A stretch of DNA of 64,000 nt, taken from NCBI GenBank assembly GCA_001839685.1, contig MLAK01001160.1, positions 1 through 64,000 on the forward strand, given 5' to 3'. The stretch is from Tritrichomonas foetus (Eukaryota; Parabasalia; Tritrichomonadida; Tritrichomonadidae). This document shows, piece after piece, positions 40,039 to 50,009 of this stretch; within the stretch, counting starts at the first letter, position 1; each line of letters opens with the position of its first letter. The notes under the pieces were generated by a model. It was not told the origin of the DNA, did no database searches, and saw only the letters and a program-made list of their open reading frames with translations. The position numbers were made by a program, and so were the translations under genes.

Positions 40039-41586
40039 TCAAAGATTATCTCTGATTAAAGATAAAAAGAAAAAAGAGAAGAATAAGAGGGAACAGTAAG
40101 GCATATTCATTACTTTATATAAAATACTACTAAAAGATTTTTTCATATATAAATTTGGTATCATTTCGGTTTCTATATAATTAAACCTTTTAATACTAAA
40201 CAGTAATCTTCGGATTTCTTGAAGTATTTCATTTGATAAGCTGTGATTGTTAACACTCAGAGATTTCTCTAAGAGAGGAACAAGAATACAAGACATAGCA
40301 TTGATTTCATATGCAAGTTGGCATGTGCCAAAAAAGTCAGCCGATTTTAAAAAAGGAAATATATATTTTTCTTTTCCTTGACAAACATTGGGCCACCATT
40401 CAATATTTCTTTGTGGAGAATACATTCTTTCATTAAAATCTCTCATAATTCTCCGTAATAAAAACAAATCATATGGATCAAAACACTTTTCACCATCAAT
40501 ACTTAAAGGAATCAATGGCGAAATATAAATTTTTAATATTTTTGAGCTTTTCAGCTCATTTAAGAAAAATGGATTTAATGCATGTAAACCTTCAACAATC
40601 AAAAATCCATTGCTATCTAATGTTATTGAAGATTCAAGATCACCACCAACACCTTCAACATACTTATATCGCCTTTCAGGAATAGATTCACCATTTATTA
40701 ATTTATCAATTCTGTCACCCAACAACTTTGTATGAACAATATGAATTGATTCGAAATCAATATTTCCATTTTCATCACGCGGTCTTTCATCTCTATTCAT
40801 AAAATAAGTATCCATTGGTATAATTTCACATTGTAAATTTCGCTTTTCTATTGCAGATTTCAAATGCAGAGAAAAAGTGGATTTTCCTGATGAAGATGAA
40901 CCAGAAATTGCAATAATTCTTCGATTATTTAATTGAGAAATTAATTCATCAACAATTTTTTCTATTTCAGAATTGTCTAATTTTTCACATTCACTGTTTA
41001 AATGTGTCAAATTTCCATCTAAAATAATTTTGTTCAAAGAAATAAGAGAATCACAGTGATTTTTAATTGCCCAATTATGAAAAAAATTCACTTTGTCAAA
41101 TTCTGGTGGAATAGTTACTTCATTTAAAGTGGCGCCTTTAGGTGAGGCATAATAAACAAAAAATCCTCCTTCATAAGAAACAATTTTGCATTTGGCTAGC
41201 TCTGAAAGATCAAGAATATATTGCTGCTCATATGTTAAATCTAGGAAATCACAAAATTTTATACATTCAATTTCATTATCATCAATTTTTTTAACAACTT
41301 CTGCTTTGTTGTATCTTTTTTGAGCAATAAAATAATTTACAAGTTCATTTTTTGGAATTTTCAATATATCTATATTCTTATTTTTTAATTCCGCAATCTT
41401 TTCTTCTATTTTCATTCCAATACATGATTCAAAGGATTCTCCATTAGAATCAACACAGTAAAAGCAATAATCAAAATGAAAAAATATTTTCAAAAATCTA
41501 TTTGACAATTGGTGATATAAGGCTGAACATAAAAACTGCAAAGTATTCTTACACTTTTGAGTGAAGTAATAATCTTGGTTTTGCAT
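40039..41586 (-). CDS. Uridine-kinase-like nucleoside kinase with ThrRS-like N-terminal domain
   Basis: 515 residues from the first ATG; the frame opens 9 bp earlier at TTG. Residues about 75-190 resemble the second additional domain of threonyl-tRNA synthetase in its kinase-fused form: an ELVNYFIAQKRYNKAEVVKK helix, then CIKFCDFLDL and a GGFFVYYASPKG strand. Residues 225-430 are a phosphoribulokinase/uridine kinase domain with Walker A GSSSSGKST (229-237), PMDTYFMNRDERPRDE (nucleoside-binding region), and FLIVEGLHAL (Walker B-like). RRIMRDFNER is the lid. This fusion is known in bacteria, plants and other protists. The expected reaction is ATP-dependent phosphorylation of uridine/cytidine, which suits a parasite reliant on pyrimidine salvage. 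The last 20 residues are hydrophobic (SLLFFSFFFLSLI) and could be a tail anchor. Intact. Confidence 0.75.
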   Translation of the reverse strand: MQNQDYYFTQKCKNTLQFLCSALYHQLSNRFLKIFFHFDYCFYCVDSNGESFESCIGMKIEEKIAELKNKNIDILKIPKNELVNYFIAQKRYNKAEVVKKIDDNEIECIKFCDFLDLTYEQQYILDLSELAKCKIVSYEGGFFVYYASPKGATLNEVTIPPEFDKVNFFHNWAIKNHCDSLISLNKIILDGNLTHLNSECEKLDNSEIEKIVDELISQLNNRRIIAISGSSSSGKSTFSLHLKSAIEKRNLQCEIIPMDTYFMNRDERPRDENGNIDFESIHIVHTKLLGDRIDKLINGESIPERRYKYVEGVGGDLESSITLDSNGFLIVEGLHALNPFFLNELKSSKILKIYISPLIPLSIDGEKCFDPYDLFLLRRIMRDFNERMYSPQRNIEWWPNVCQGKEKYIFPFLKSADFFGTCQLAYEINAMSCILVPLLEKSLSVNNHSLSNEILQEIRRLLFSIKRFNYIETEMIPNLYMKKSFSSILYKVMNMPYCSLLFFSFFFLSLIRDNL

Positions 41587-42065
41587 TTTGCCCAAGAGTT
41601 ATTGGGAAAAATTTATGATTATTGCATTTTCTATGCTTATATAGCCATTTCATATTCACGCATATTCATTTATGTAATCGTCTATTATAATCGTTCAAAA
41701 TCTCTCTACTTTCATCTCACAAAGGAATAAGTTAAATAAACAAACAAAGAAACTCCTTTTTCTCTCGTCCCGCAAATATTTCTCAAAAAGAATATCTTGG
41801 TGTCAAAAGTAGTGAAAGTGTCATAGCCTAAAATCACGTGCATAAAAAAATCACACAATCATCTTTTTTACACCAGATACTCGTGTAATCGTAATCCTCC
41901 TTTCAAAAATGCCATTTCGGTTTTTTGGTTAATTAACCGTTATTTTGACTATTTGACAAAAAAATCTAAGATTCGATGTCTAAAACATCATTTTTATTCA
42001 TGAAGTATAACTTTTATATGATATATACTCATTAGATTTACCAGTGGAGTGACAGAGATTAGGTG
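41587..42065. other. Spacer between uridine-kinase-like gene and kinase pseudogene
   Basis: AT-rich, divergent arrangement. No gene seen. An in-frame TGA at 42064-42066 sits directly at the edge of the duplicated segment. Confidence 0.4.
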
Positions 42066-42383
42066 ATTTTATATTTTATTCAATCAATTAGAAAGTGAAA
42101 TCACTGATGATGATATGACATTAAATGAACTTGATGAACGATATATTATTATTAAAGACTCAACTTCTATCAAGTCTAAATCCAATTCCATCAAACCCAA
42201 ACTCAGTTCCATCAGACCAACAATTATTCCAATTCGTGAAGACAACAAAAAATCATCAAAATCATCAGAATCATCAGAATCATCAAAGAAACCTATCACA
42301 AAACCATTCACCACCACATCAAATGTACATAATGATAAACAACAATATGAAGAGTCATCATATCTCAAAGATTCAATCAATAC
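42066..42383 (+). repeat. 318-bp inverted duplication, copy B (5' end of kinase gene)
   Basis: Partner of 35291-35608 in inverted orientation, about 99 percent identical by eye. It supplies the start codon (42115) and about the first 90 codons of the downstream kinase frame. The match begins at the in-frame TGA and ends exactly where the kinase-specific sequence starts. Confidence 0.9.
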
Positions 42384-43462
42384 AAAAAAAGAAAAATATG
42401 AAAATGCTACAAAATTCTTGACTGGTGAAAGCCGCGTTAAAAACTCTATTGTTAATTTAGATGATTATGAATGCTTCGAAAAATTAAATTCTGGCTCATA
42501 TGGTGATGTATATATTGTATCCCATCGGCAAACACATGAGAAATATGCAGCAAAAGTTAGCAAATTTCGGTTAAATCGCGACACCATGAAGGGCGATATC
42601 CGCGAAATTAATATATTAAGTCAAATGAAACATCCATCTATTGTTGAAATGAAAGGGGTTTCTTTTCAAAATTTCGCTAAAGAATCTCATATTACAATAA
42701 TAATGGAATACATGAAACACGGTTCATTACAACAAATATTGGAAAAAGAACGAAAGGGACAAGTTAGTTTTGAATACAATAATACCAATAGACAGATTAT
42801 TATTACTGGAATTGCAAATGGGATGAAATATTTACATTCCCATAATATTATCCATCGTGATCTAAAACCTGGAAATATTTTAATTGATTCTAAATTTCAT
42901 CCTAAAATCACAGATTTTGGGACATCAAAATTTTTTTGATCAAAATCACCAACATTCCCAAACTCAAACATACGGGACACTATTTTACATGTCACCAGAG
43001 TCACAACTCGACGGTGATAATGGGATTGAATCAGATGTTTATAGTTTTGGAATTATTCTATTTGAAATCTTAACAGCTCATCCTGCCTATGATTTGACCA
43101 GTCCGGAACTGAAAACTACTTTGAAATTGCAGAATAAAGTATGTCTTGATAATTATCGTCCACAATTTCCCTTTCCTATAAAAGCTGAATTTCAAGAACT
43201 TATTGAACAATGCTGGGATCCAATTCCATACAATCGCCCGAAATTTACTGAAATTTATGAAAAACTAAGCTCTGATAAAAAGTATCTTCTTAATGATGTT
43301 GATGAAGAAGAATTTTTGGTTTATCTTGATGAACTAGAAGAGGCCAAAAATAATGATTTTCAAATCCAAAACGAGGAAATCATCGCGGAATTGCTTGCTG
43401 AAAACCAAATCCTTCGTAATGAAAATGAATTACTTAAGAATCAAACAAACGAGGAAAAATAA
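42115..43462 (+). pseudogene. TKL-like Ser/Thr protein kinase broken by one frameshift
   Basis: Frame 1 (42115-42939) holds the Ser/Lys-rich start copied from the ubiquitin-fold gene and the kinase N-lobe and catalytic loop: NSGSYGDVY (125-133), Lys147 in YAAKVSK, HRDLKPGN (247-254), DFG (267-269). It then stops in TTTTTTTGA. Frame 2 continues directly (to 43462) with YGTLFYMSPES, SDVYSFGIILFEILTAHPAY and CWDPIPYNRPKF, then a short coiled coil (EEIIAELLAENQILRNENEL). Reading T6 instead of T7 at 42931-42937 would join the two without loss. So either one base was inserted in a homopolymer (young pseudogene, polymorphism) or the base call is wrong. Without joining, the kinase lacks its activation segment and C-lobe. 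The architecture is like the large trichomonad kinase families. Confidence 0.8.
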
Positions 43463-43840
43463 ATTCATTAATGGAATCAGCAACATTTAAATTTCTAACA
43501 TGGAACCTATTCACCTTATGATAATGATACGTGTAATATAATATTAATATCCAAAAAATATTTGCTTTTAATTAGATCCGAATGATTAGGAAGGTACAAT
43601 CTTCTTTTTATTATTTCTTACTTTTTCATTTACTTCTTCATTTTTAGAATGTGGTTCCAGAAAATCATTAATTGAAATACACCACTTCATGGACCTGTTT
43701 AAACGAAGTATTTTCCGATCCTCTTTTTATATATTTAAACGACAATAAAGGATAAATATCAACAAAAAAATAGGGAAAAATAAATAAGAAAATATCTTAC
43801 AATAAGGTTTGCATGGTTTAATAATGTTAACAAATTGATA
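43463..43840. other. Spacer between convergent genes
   Basis: AT-rich 3' regions. No gene or structured element recognised. Confidence 0.4.
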
Positions 43841-46732
43841 TCATAGAGAAATATTCAGTTTCTGAAGAATGTTTCGAAATTGTACTTCAATCATATCGCA
43901 TATATCAGCAAGTGTTTGAAGTCCTGGAAGATGCTTTAACAATTTCTCTTCAACAGGGAAAAGTTTTTCATTTTCTTGCAAATATTTCATCAAAAAGTAA
44001 GCATCTGAAAAGTTACCCATTGAAAAAAGAACAAAAAGTACAGCATGGAATTGGCCTGAACCAGCAAAATATGGGATAGCTTTACTTAATTTTCCATGTT
44101 CAAAATAACGACAACCACATCTAAATAAAAGATTTGAACAATCTTTTTCATCTTCAACAGTATTTCTAATGAAGCGAGTTGCTAGTTTAAATTGTGAAGA
44201 ATCAATGAAATATTCTGCCGCTTCTTTATCTAATTTAGCTAATCTGAAAAGAATTGATGCATCATCATATTTTCCATTTGATAAAAGAGATATCGCTGAT
44301 TTTTTCATATGAAGCTTCGCCCTTTCATTAATGTTATCTTCACACATAATAATTAACGTTGAAAAGACTGCTGAATTGAAACTATCTTTGGCATATAAAT
44401 TTTTTTGGTTGCTTTGTTGATAATTAGGATGATTGTTTTGATTGTTTAAATTCTTTGAAAAAATATTACTAAAATTACTACCGCGATTAACATGGCTATT
44501 CATATTTGTATTCCTATTGTTTTCATCATTGTTTATGCTGCTTTCAGTGATGTAGTTGTTATTGCTGTAAATTTTTGTTTCTGAAATCAAATCACTTGCT
44601 TCGATGTTTCTGTTTAAAAACAGTAATGAAATAAATTTGGCTTTATTTACTTCATCAGTAGGCTGAAAAATTCGATTGTTATAATTAAATAACAACTTTT
44701 CATATTGCTTTTTTTCGCCAATTCCAAAAGTGGAATGAAGTCGCATGGGAATTGTCCCAAGTGCACAAAGCCAAGCATCTTTTGATGATTTTGAATAAAA
44801 AATTTCTTCTTTTTGATGTTGAATAAAATATTTCAGTTCATTATTTGATGTTGGTGCTGGCATATATTTAGATATGTATGATAAAGGTCTCCAATCAGAA
44901 ATTCGTACAAATTTCACGATTCCATCATTTGCATGAACAAGAAGTAAAGAATCATTAATGACTTTAAAAGTTTTGATTCCAAAATCACATGTTTTCACAA
45001 TATTATTCTTATCAACAGAGAACAAGTTATCTTCTTTACATAATCCAAAAAGTGTTTGATTATCAATACTATATTGTAAAGATCGAAGATTTGCACATTC
45101 AAGTGGTACTTTTCGAGATTGTTGAGTTGCTGGTGAGTAGAAAAATAAAAGTCCATTAGAATACCCTGTTACATATTCTTCTTTATTTTGTGCAAAACAT
45201 AAAGCTTTTGACTCGACAGCTCTTGGTCGAATTCCTTGTGAATCGCAATACACTTTTGTTTGGTTATATTTATAGAATAAAATAGTTTGCCGTGTAAGAA
45301 GAATTGTGAAAGAACCTTGACTTTGTGTTGAATCAGGGTCAACGTAAATATCGGCAATAGTATCATCAAAAATCAACGGTTTTTCTCGACCTTCAACAAA
45401 AACTCCTATAATTGTTGGATCATGCATTACAATAAATGCGCCACGATGTGAACCAAAACACCGAACAAAATTACTATTTCTTGTAGTAAATTTAGTTACT
45501 GCTCGAGTTGCAACATCAACAATTCCAAGATTTTTTTCAGTTTGCCAATAAACTCTAAATAGAGGTGCATCATATGAAACAAAAGTGATAACCTCACCTT
45601 CAGATACTAGGAAACGTTTAGTTTCATTGTTTTCAAAGAGATTTCCAATAATTATATAACCATCACTCGTTCCAGTCACATATCTAGTTGCATCACTATC
45701 AAATGCAGTAATTTTGGATGGAAAAGTTAAATCAACAGCACGAATTCGCATTTTATTTAAATCAAAAAGTGCTAAACCAAGACTAGAATGAAACAAAGCA
45801 ACCAGATTATCTTTCATTGGTGAAATTACAGCAGAAGAAAAAATTCCGGATGTTAATTTAGGTTGAAAATTGAATGAAGTAACAAAATGCAAATTATCAT
45901 CAACCATTTTGAAAAAAGTCATACCACCGGCTTGACTAATAGTCAACAAACTTTGGTGATCAGATGAACGTTGTATTAAAAAAGCAAAAGAATCAGGATT
46001 GTCTTCAACAACTGGGGCGATTGTAGAATTATCAATATTAAATAAAAAAATAGAATTTTTCGAAAGAAGATATAGAAAATTAGGAAAATGAAGTGCCCAT
46101 TGGATATCACGGATTTCAAATGAATTAGTTAAAGATACATCATCTAAGACTTGAATTGGAGGATCAACAGCAGTTTCTGAACGATAGACAGAAAATGATT
46201 TATTTCCACTTAATAAATAAAAATTTTCATATACTGGGTCAATTGAAATTCTTGAATAATCATTAGGCAGTTGTATTTCCCAAAGTATCTTAAAATTTCG
46301 AAGGGTATCTGCAGCATATCCATTTGTATAAGACAATGCAACAAGTTTCCGGTTGTTTAATAAAACAAGTAAAATTCCTTCATGCCATAAAAGTGAAAAA
46401 ACTTTATCACATGATTTTCTTAATGGATTGGCTGAAGCCGCAAATCTGTTGTTTTCAATACTCCACAAAAAAACTCGACCTCGAGCATCACCAACTGCAA
46501 TTAGTGGCAAAGTTGTATGAAACTTCACGCATGTCAATTGAAAAGGATTGACTTCAATAGAGCCGACGTGCTCCAAGCGATTATTGACTGGATGTGATAA
46601 ATGAACACATGAGCCGGATGCGTAAGCGACGAGACCATTAAGGCCCCAATCAATTGCTTGAGCGTTATCGTGTGTATATGGCGGTGGAAATTGAGGCTGG
46701 ATCTGAGATTGTATAATGTCTTCCGCTTCCAT
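43841..46732 (-). CDS. WDR11-like double beta-propeller trafficking protein
   Basis: 963 residues. The start is chosen at ATG 46732: the frame above it begins with TTG, and GGTTCATTCTTGATGG places an initiator-like TCATT just before this ATG. Residues 20-600 are WD-type beta-propeller repeats. The beginning, AQAIDWGLNGLVAYASGSCV, followed by VKFHTTLPLIAVGDARGRVFLW, resembles the start of WDR11 (AAVDWG..GLIAYG). A linker with an Asn/Ser-rich low-complexity insert (about 715-770) precedes a C-terminal helical solenoid (YDDASILFRLAKLDKEAAEY, GCRYFEHGKLSKAIPYF) as in WDR11. WDR11 with FAM91A1 tethers vesicles from endosomes at the trans-Golgi. Other propeller-solenoid coat or IFT proteins are alternatives. 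Confidence 0.55.
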   Translation of the reverse strand: MEAEDIIQSQIQPQFPPPYTHDNAQAIDWGLNGLVAYASGSCVHLSHPVNNRLEHVGSIEVNPFQLTCVKFHTTLPLIAVGDARGRVFLWSIENNRFAASANPLRKSCDKVFSLLWHEGILLVLLNNRKLVALSYTNGYAADTLRNFKILWEIQLPNDYSRISIDPVYENFYLLSGNKSFSVYRSETAVDPPIQVLDDVSLTNSFEIRDIQWALHFPNFLYLLSKNSIFLFNIDNSTIAPVVEDNPDSFAFLIQRSSDHQSLLTISQAGGMTFFKMVDDNLHFVTSFNFQPKLTSGIFSSAVISPMKDNLVALFHSSLGLALFDLNKMRIRAVDLTFPSKITAFDSDATRYVTGTSDGYIIIGNLFENNETKRFLVSEGEVITFVSYDAPLFRVYWQTEKNLGIVDVATRAVTKFTTRNSNFVRCFGSHRGAFIVMHDPTIIGVFVEGREKPLIFDDTIADIYVDPDSTQSQGSFTILLTRQTILFYKYNQTKVYCDSQGIRPRAVESKALCFAQNKEEYVTGYSNGLLFFYSPATQQSRKVPLECANLRSLQYSIDNQTLFGLCKEDNLFSVDKNNIVKTCDFGIKTFKVINDSLLLVHANDGIVKFVRISDWRPLSYISKYMPAPTSNNELKYFIQHQKEEIFYSKSSKDAWLCALGTIPMRLHSTFGIGEKKQYEKLLFNYNNRIFQPTDEVNKAKFISLLFLNRNIEASDLISETKIYSNNNYITESSINNDENNRNTNMNSHVNRGSNFSNIFSKNLNNQNNHPNYQQSNQKNLYAKDSFNSAVFSTLIIMCEDNINERAKLHMKKSAISLLSNGKYDDASILFRLAKLDKEAAEYFIDSSQFKLATRFIRNTVEDEKDCSNLLFRCGCRYFEHGKLSKAIPYFAGSGQFHAVLFVLFSMGNFSDAYFLMKYLQENEKLFPVEEKLLKHLPGLQTLADICDMIEVQFRNILQKLNISL

Positions 46733-46901
46733 CAAGAATGAACCCAACTTTTTGTATTTATAAATGGTTAAATAAAAACACAATTGTAAGTTTTTGAATG
46801 ATATATGAAATATTCAAAGCGAAAGTTTTTGATCGAATTTTTCAAAATTGTGAAGAATAAAAACGATAAAAATGCGATCGATGAAAAAAAAATTAAAATA
46901 A

Positions 46902-46914
46902 TAAAATGGCATGC
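46902..46914 (+). promoter_or_regulatory. ATAAAATGGCATG motif shared with 38796-38808
   Basis: This 13-mer begins 114 bp before the ATG at 47016. An identical copy lies 105-117 bp before the start of the minus-strand ubiquitin-fold gene (38691). It resembles the ATAAAAATGG part of the palindrome at 63364-63419. Could be chance. Confidence 0.2.
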
Positions 46915-47015
46915 TAACTTTTTAATAAGTAATCCAATATCGTCATGTATTAGGATGTTTGACCTTCAAGAAAACACTTATTGACCTTATTTTTAACCGT
47001 GAGAAAAATATAAAT

Positions 47016-49979
47016 ATGGAAGCATTACCCTTCGTTTTAGGGAATATTTCATTAAATGATGGGGTAGTTGCTTGCTTAAATGAATTCACTAATCCAAATA
47101 ATGAAATACGTATGCTTGCTGAAAATGGTTTTATTGAATTATCCATCAAATATCCGAAAGATGTCATTTTAATTCTTATTAATATTATAAAATCAAATTC
47201 ATCTTCAAATATTGCATTTTCTGCGCTTATTCAACTGAATAGATTAATAACTAAAGGATGCTCACTTTTTCCGAATGAAAATGAAAGAATATTTGATGAA
47301 AGTTTTTTATACTCACTCAGAAATCAAATAACACAATTCTATCTTGATAAAAACTTCCCAAAAACTCTTCATGAATATTTATATACAAATATTTGGTATT
47401 TTTATATTTTCGCAAAAAATGGAATAAATCCGCCTTACCCTGAATTTTGGGACTTTTTATTACATTGTTTTCAAACACCTGAATATTATGCAGATGCTCT
47501 GTATTTTTATAAGAACTTATATTCGGTCGAAAAAGAAATTGTGCATCAAGTTTTTAATCAACCAAACATCGAGTATGTTTTGAATCATCTAAATTCACCC
47601 AACTTTGAAGATAAAGTTAACTCAATTGGCTTCTTATTAGAATTTTGGAAGAATAATTCTCAATTAATTTCACAATTGCCAATTCTTCCTATTCTACAAA
47701 CATTACCTGATGAATTATTTAATAAATTGCTTGGATATATAGATTTTTATCTACCGAAAGGAATTGTGCAAATTCCAACATTTCCGAGTCATTATTATGA
47801 ATTGTTATTTTCGAAGATTTTAGATGATTCAAATGACGAGTTGCTTCGTGTTAAATGTTTATATAGTATTACTAATACAGCTATTTACATGGAACCTTGT
47901 TATCAAGCACTTAATGAATCTTTTCCTCAAGTTTTAGCAATAATTTCCCAAGTTGCTTCAAATCCAATTCAATTTCCTGCTTTATATGAAGAATGTTTTA
48001 ATTTTTTAAAGTGTTTATTGGCCTTTACTGATATTATGTCAAATCATACACCTTTATTTATAAGGTGCACTGAAAATCCTAATTATTACGTTTCATCTTT
48101 ATTTCTTCGCTTGGTTATTAATCCAGCTTTTATTCAAAAGGGATTATTTTTTGCATCACAAAATGATCATTTTGTAAGGGAAAATGGTCTAAGATTTCTT
48201 AAGACTTTAATTAAGCGAATACCAAATGAATTAGTGAACGAAACTTTCTTTATAGAGATTGGATATCATTTATTTAATGTTTTTGATCAATTTCATGATT
48301 CTTTAGTTTTATCTGTTTTAAAAAATTGGATTTTAAGAGCGAATCCCAATGTAATTCTTCAAATTTTTCCATTAATTATTAAATTGTGTGTTGAATATCC
48401 TTCTATTGAAACAGTGCAATGTGGGGCAGCTTTATGCAGAACCAAGACAAGTATAACACAAATACTAAATTCTACAGAAACTATTTCTTCTATTGATTTT
48501 GATGAATTTGTAATGTTTTTGTTAAATACAATTTTGAAAATTGCTTCATCCGATCCAAAATCAATGTCACTGCTCATTAATTCTTTACCAATGGTTACAC
48601 GAGAAGCAGGACTAGAAAAAACAGTCAGTTTTATGAATAATGCAATTGTATTCATTTGTTCTGATTATGAATGCTTATTTTCAAAAGGAATGACACAATT
48701 ATGTAATCAACTTCAGAATTCGCTGAATTTATATAGTGAACCGATTTTATCGCAATTGTTTCGATTATTTGATGAAGCGAAAGATGACTTAGCATTGCAA
48801 TCCAAAATTCTTTTGGCCTTTTCAAAAATTGGAGTTCTCTTTAATAATTTTGAGAAAGATTATTTTCCACGTGTTTTTGAAATGAGTTTAAATTTATTAG
48901 AGCTCATCAAATGCGATAAAAATACTGACAAAGAAAATGTCATTAAAGCGATAAAATATTTCATTATACGTTATGGTGAAAATGAAGCAATTTACAATAA
49001 AGTTTTTACTTTATGCTTCTCAGAAATTCTGACGGAAACCGATATTAATTCACTGAGATGTTATTTAAAGCTAATTTTGCATTTAATCAAGTTTGAAGAC
49101 TTCTTTACAACTGAAAAAATTCAATATGTTGTTCAAAACTTTTTTCCTTTGATTAATCAGATCTACACAGTTCTTGTAAACATGAAAAATAGCGAAAAAT
49201 TAATTGATACTTTTGAAAATACTGATATTGATTCAATGGCATCAATTTTCTTGGAAATTTTTAATGTGTTACTTGATAAAATTCCCGATGAAGTTATTAA
49301 AGTAGTGAGTTTATATTTCATGGAAAATACATTCGATATTCCTTCTTTTCGTTATTTAATTTATAACATTTGGTGTGATGTTTTAACGCAGCCAAATCCC
49401 TCAGTTATTACAGGAATTGCTTCAAAACTTATTGAAAATTTATTTAAAACTCTTCAAAGCTCCGAAATTGAAGAACAGACAATTGTACTTAAAGGATGTA
49501 GAGCAATTTTATATACACAAATGTTTACCGAGGAACATATTAATTATTTATTTGCAAAATGTGATCAAATTTTTAATTTGTATAATGATACAGAATTCCA
49601 AGAAAACTCCTCATCATATTTCGATTCTGCCTCCTTTTTATATTTATCAATGTTTTTACACTATGTAATAGGAAATACAACAAATATTAATAATACTCCA
49701 AATGCTAATGATATATTAAATCGACTAAATAAAATTATTTCACTGCTTCCTAATTGTTCACGTATTGGTGACATATCTTTTAAGCAAATCATAAAAATTG
49801 TAGAAATTTGCATTGAAAGTAATTTGGAACACTGTGTCAATTCAATTATAGCAATTTTATGCAATAAAATCCGTAAAAGATGTGTTGATGATAGAATTTT
49901 ACGATCATTTTTATCACAGCAGCCAACTATGAATCCATGTTATGCTCCATTGTTTGCTGAAATAGAGCGGTTTCTTTAA
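47016..49979 (+). CDS. Karyopherin (importin-beta/exportin)-like HEAT-repeat protein
   Basis: 987 residues from the first ATG; the frame opens 57 bp earlier at TTG. The start (CLNEFTNPNNEIRMLAENGFIEL...YPKDVILILINII) matches the importin-beta N-terminal pattern, a first HEAT repeat with N..E.R..AE..., where RanGTP binds in known family members. About 20 helix pairs follow without other domains. The length is right for karyopherins, which carry cargo through nuclear pores. The exact subtype cannot be told. The gene is divergent from the WDR11-like gene (283-bp spacer) and tail-to-tail with the next gene at only 30 bp. Confidence 0.5.
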   Translation: MEALPFVLGNISLNDGVVACLNEFTNPNNEIRMLAENGFIELSIKYPKDVILILINIIKSNSSSNIAFSALIQLNRLITKGCSLFPNENERIFDESFLYSLRNQITQFYLDKNFPKTLHEYLYTNIWYFYIFAKNGINPPYPEFWDFLLHCFQTPEYYADALYFYKNLYSVEKEIVHQVFNQPNIEYVLNHLNSPNFEDKVNSIGFLLEFWKNNSQLISQLPILPILQTLPDELFNKLLGYIDFYLPKGIVQIPTFPSHYYELLFSKILDDSNDELLRVKCLYSITNTAIYMEPCYQALNESFPQVLAIISQVASNPIQFPALYEECFNFLKCLLAFTDIMSNHTPLFIRCTENPNYYVSSLFLRLVINPAFIQKGLFFASQNDHFVRENGLRFLKTLIKRIPNELVNETFFIEIGYHLFNVFDQFHDSLVLSVLKNWILRANPNVILQIFPLIIKLCVEYPSIETVQCGAALCRTKTSITQILNSTETISSIDFDEFVMFLLNTILKIASSDPKSMSLLINSLPMVTREAGLEKTVSFMNNAIVFICSDYECLFSKGMTQLCNQLQNSLNLYSEPILSQLFRLFDEAKDDLALQSKILLAFSKIGVLFNNFEKDYFPRVFEMSLNLLELIKCDKNTDKENVIKAIKYFIIRYGENEAIYNKVFTLCFSEILTETDINSLRCYLKLILHLIKFEDFFTTEKIQYVVQNFFPLINQIYTVLVNMKNSEKLIDTFENTDIDSMASIFLEIFNVLLDKIPDEVIKVVSLYFMENTFDIPSFRYLIYNIWCDVLTQPNPSVITGIASKLIENLFKTLQSSEIEEQTIVLKGCRAILYTQMFTEEHINYLFAKCDQIFNLYNDTEFQENSSSYFDSASFLYLSMFLHYVIGNTTNINNTPNANDILNRLNKIISLLPNCSRIGDISFKQIIKIVEICIESNLEHCVNSIIAILCNKIRKRCVDDRILRSFLSQQPTMNPCYAPLFAEIERFL

Positions 49980-50009
49980 AATAAAAGTTTCTATCCATAT
50001 GCAAATCCT

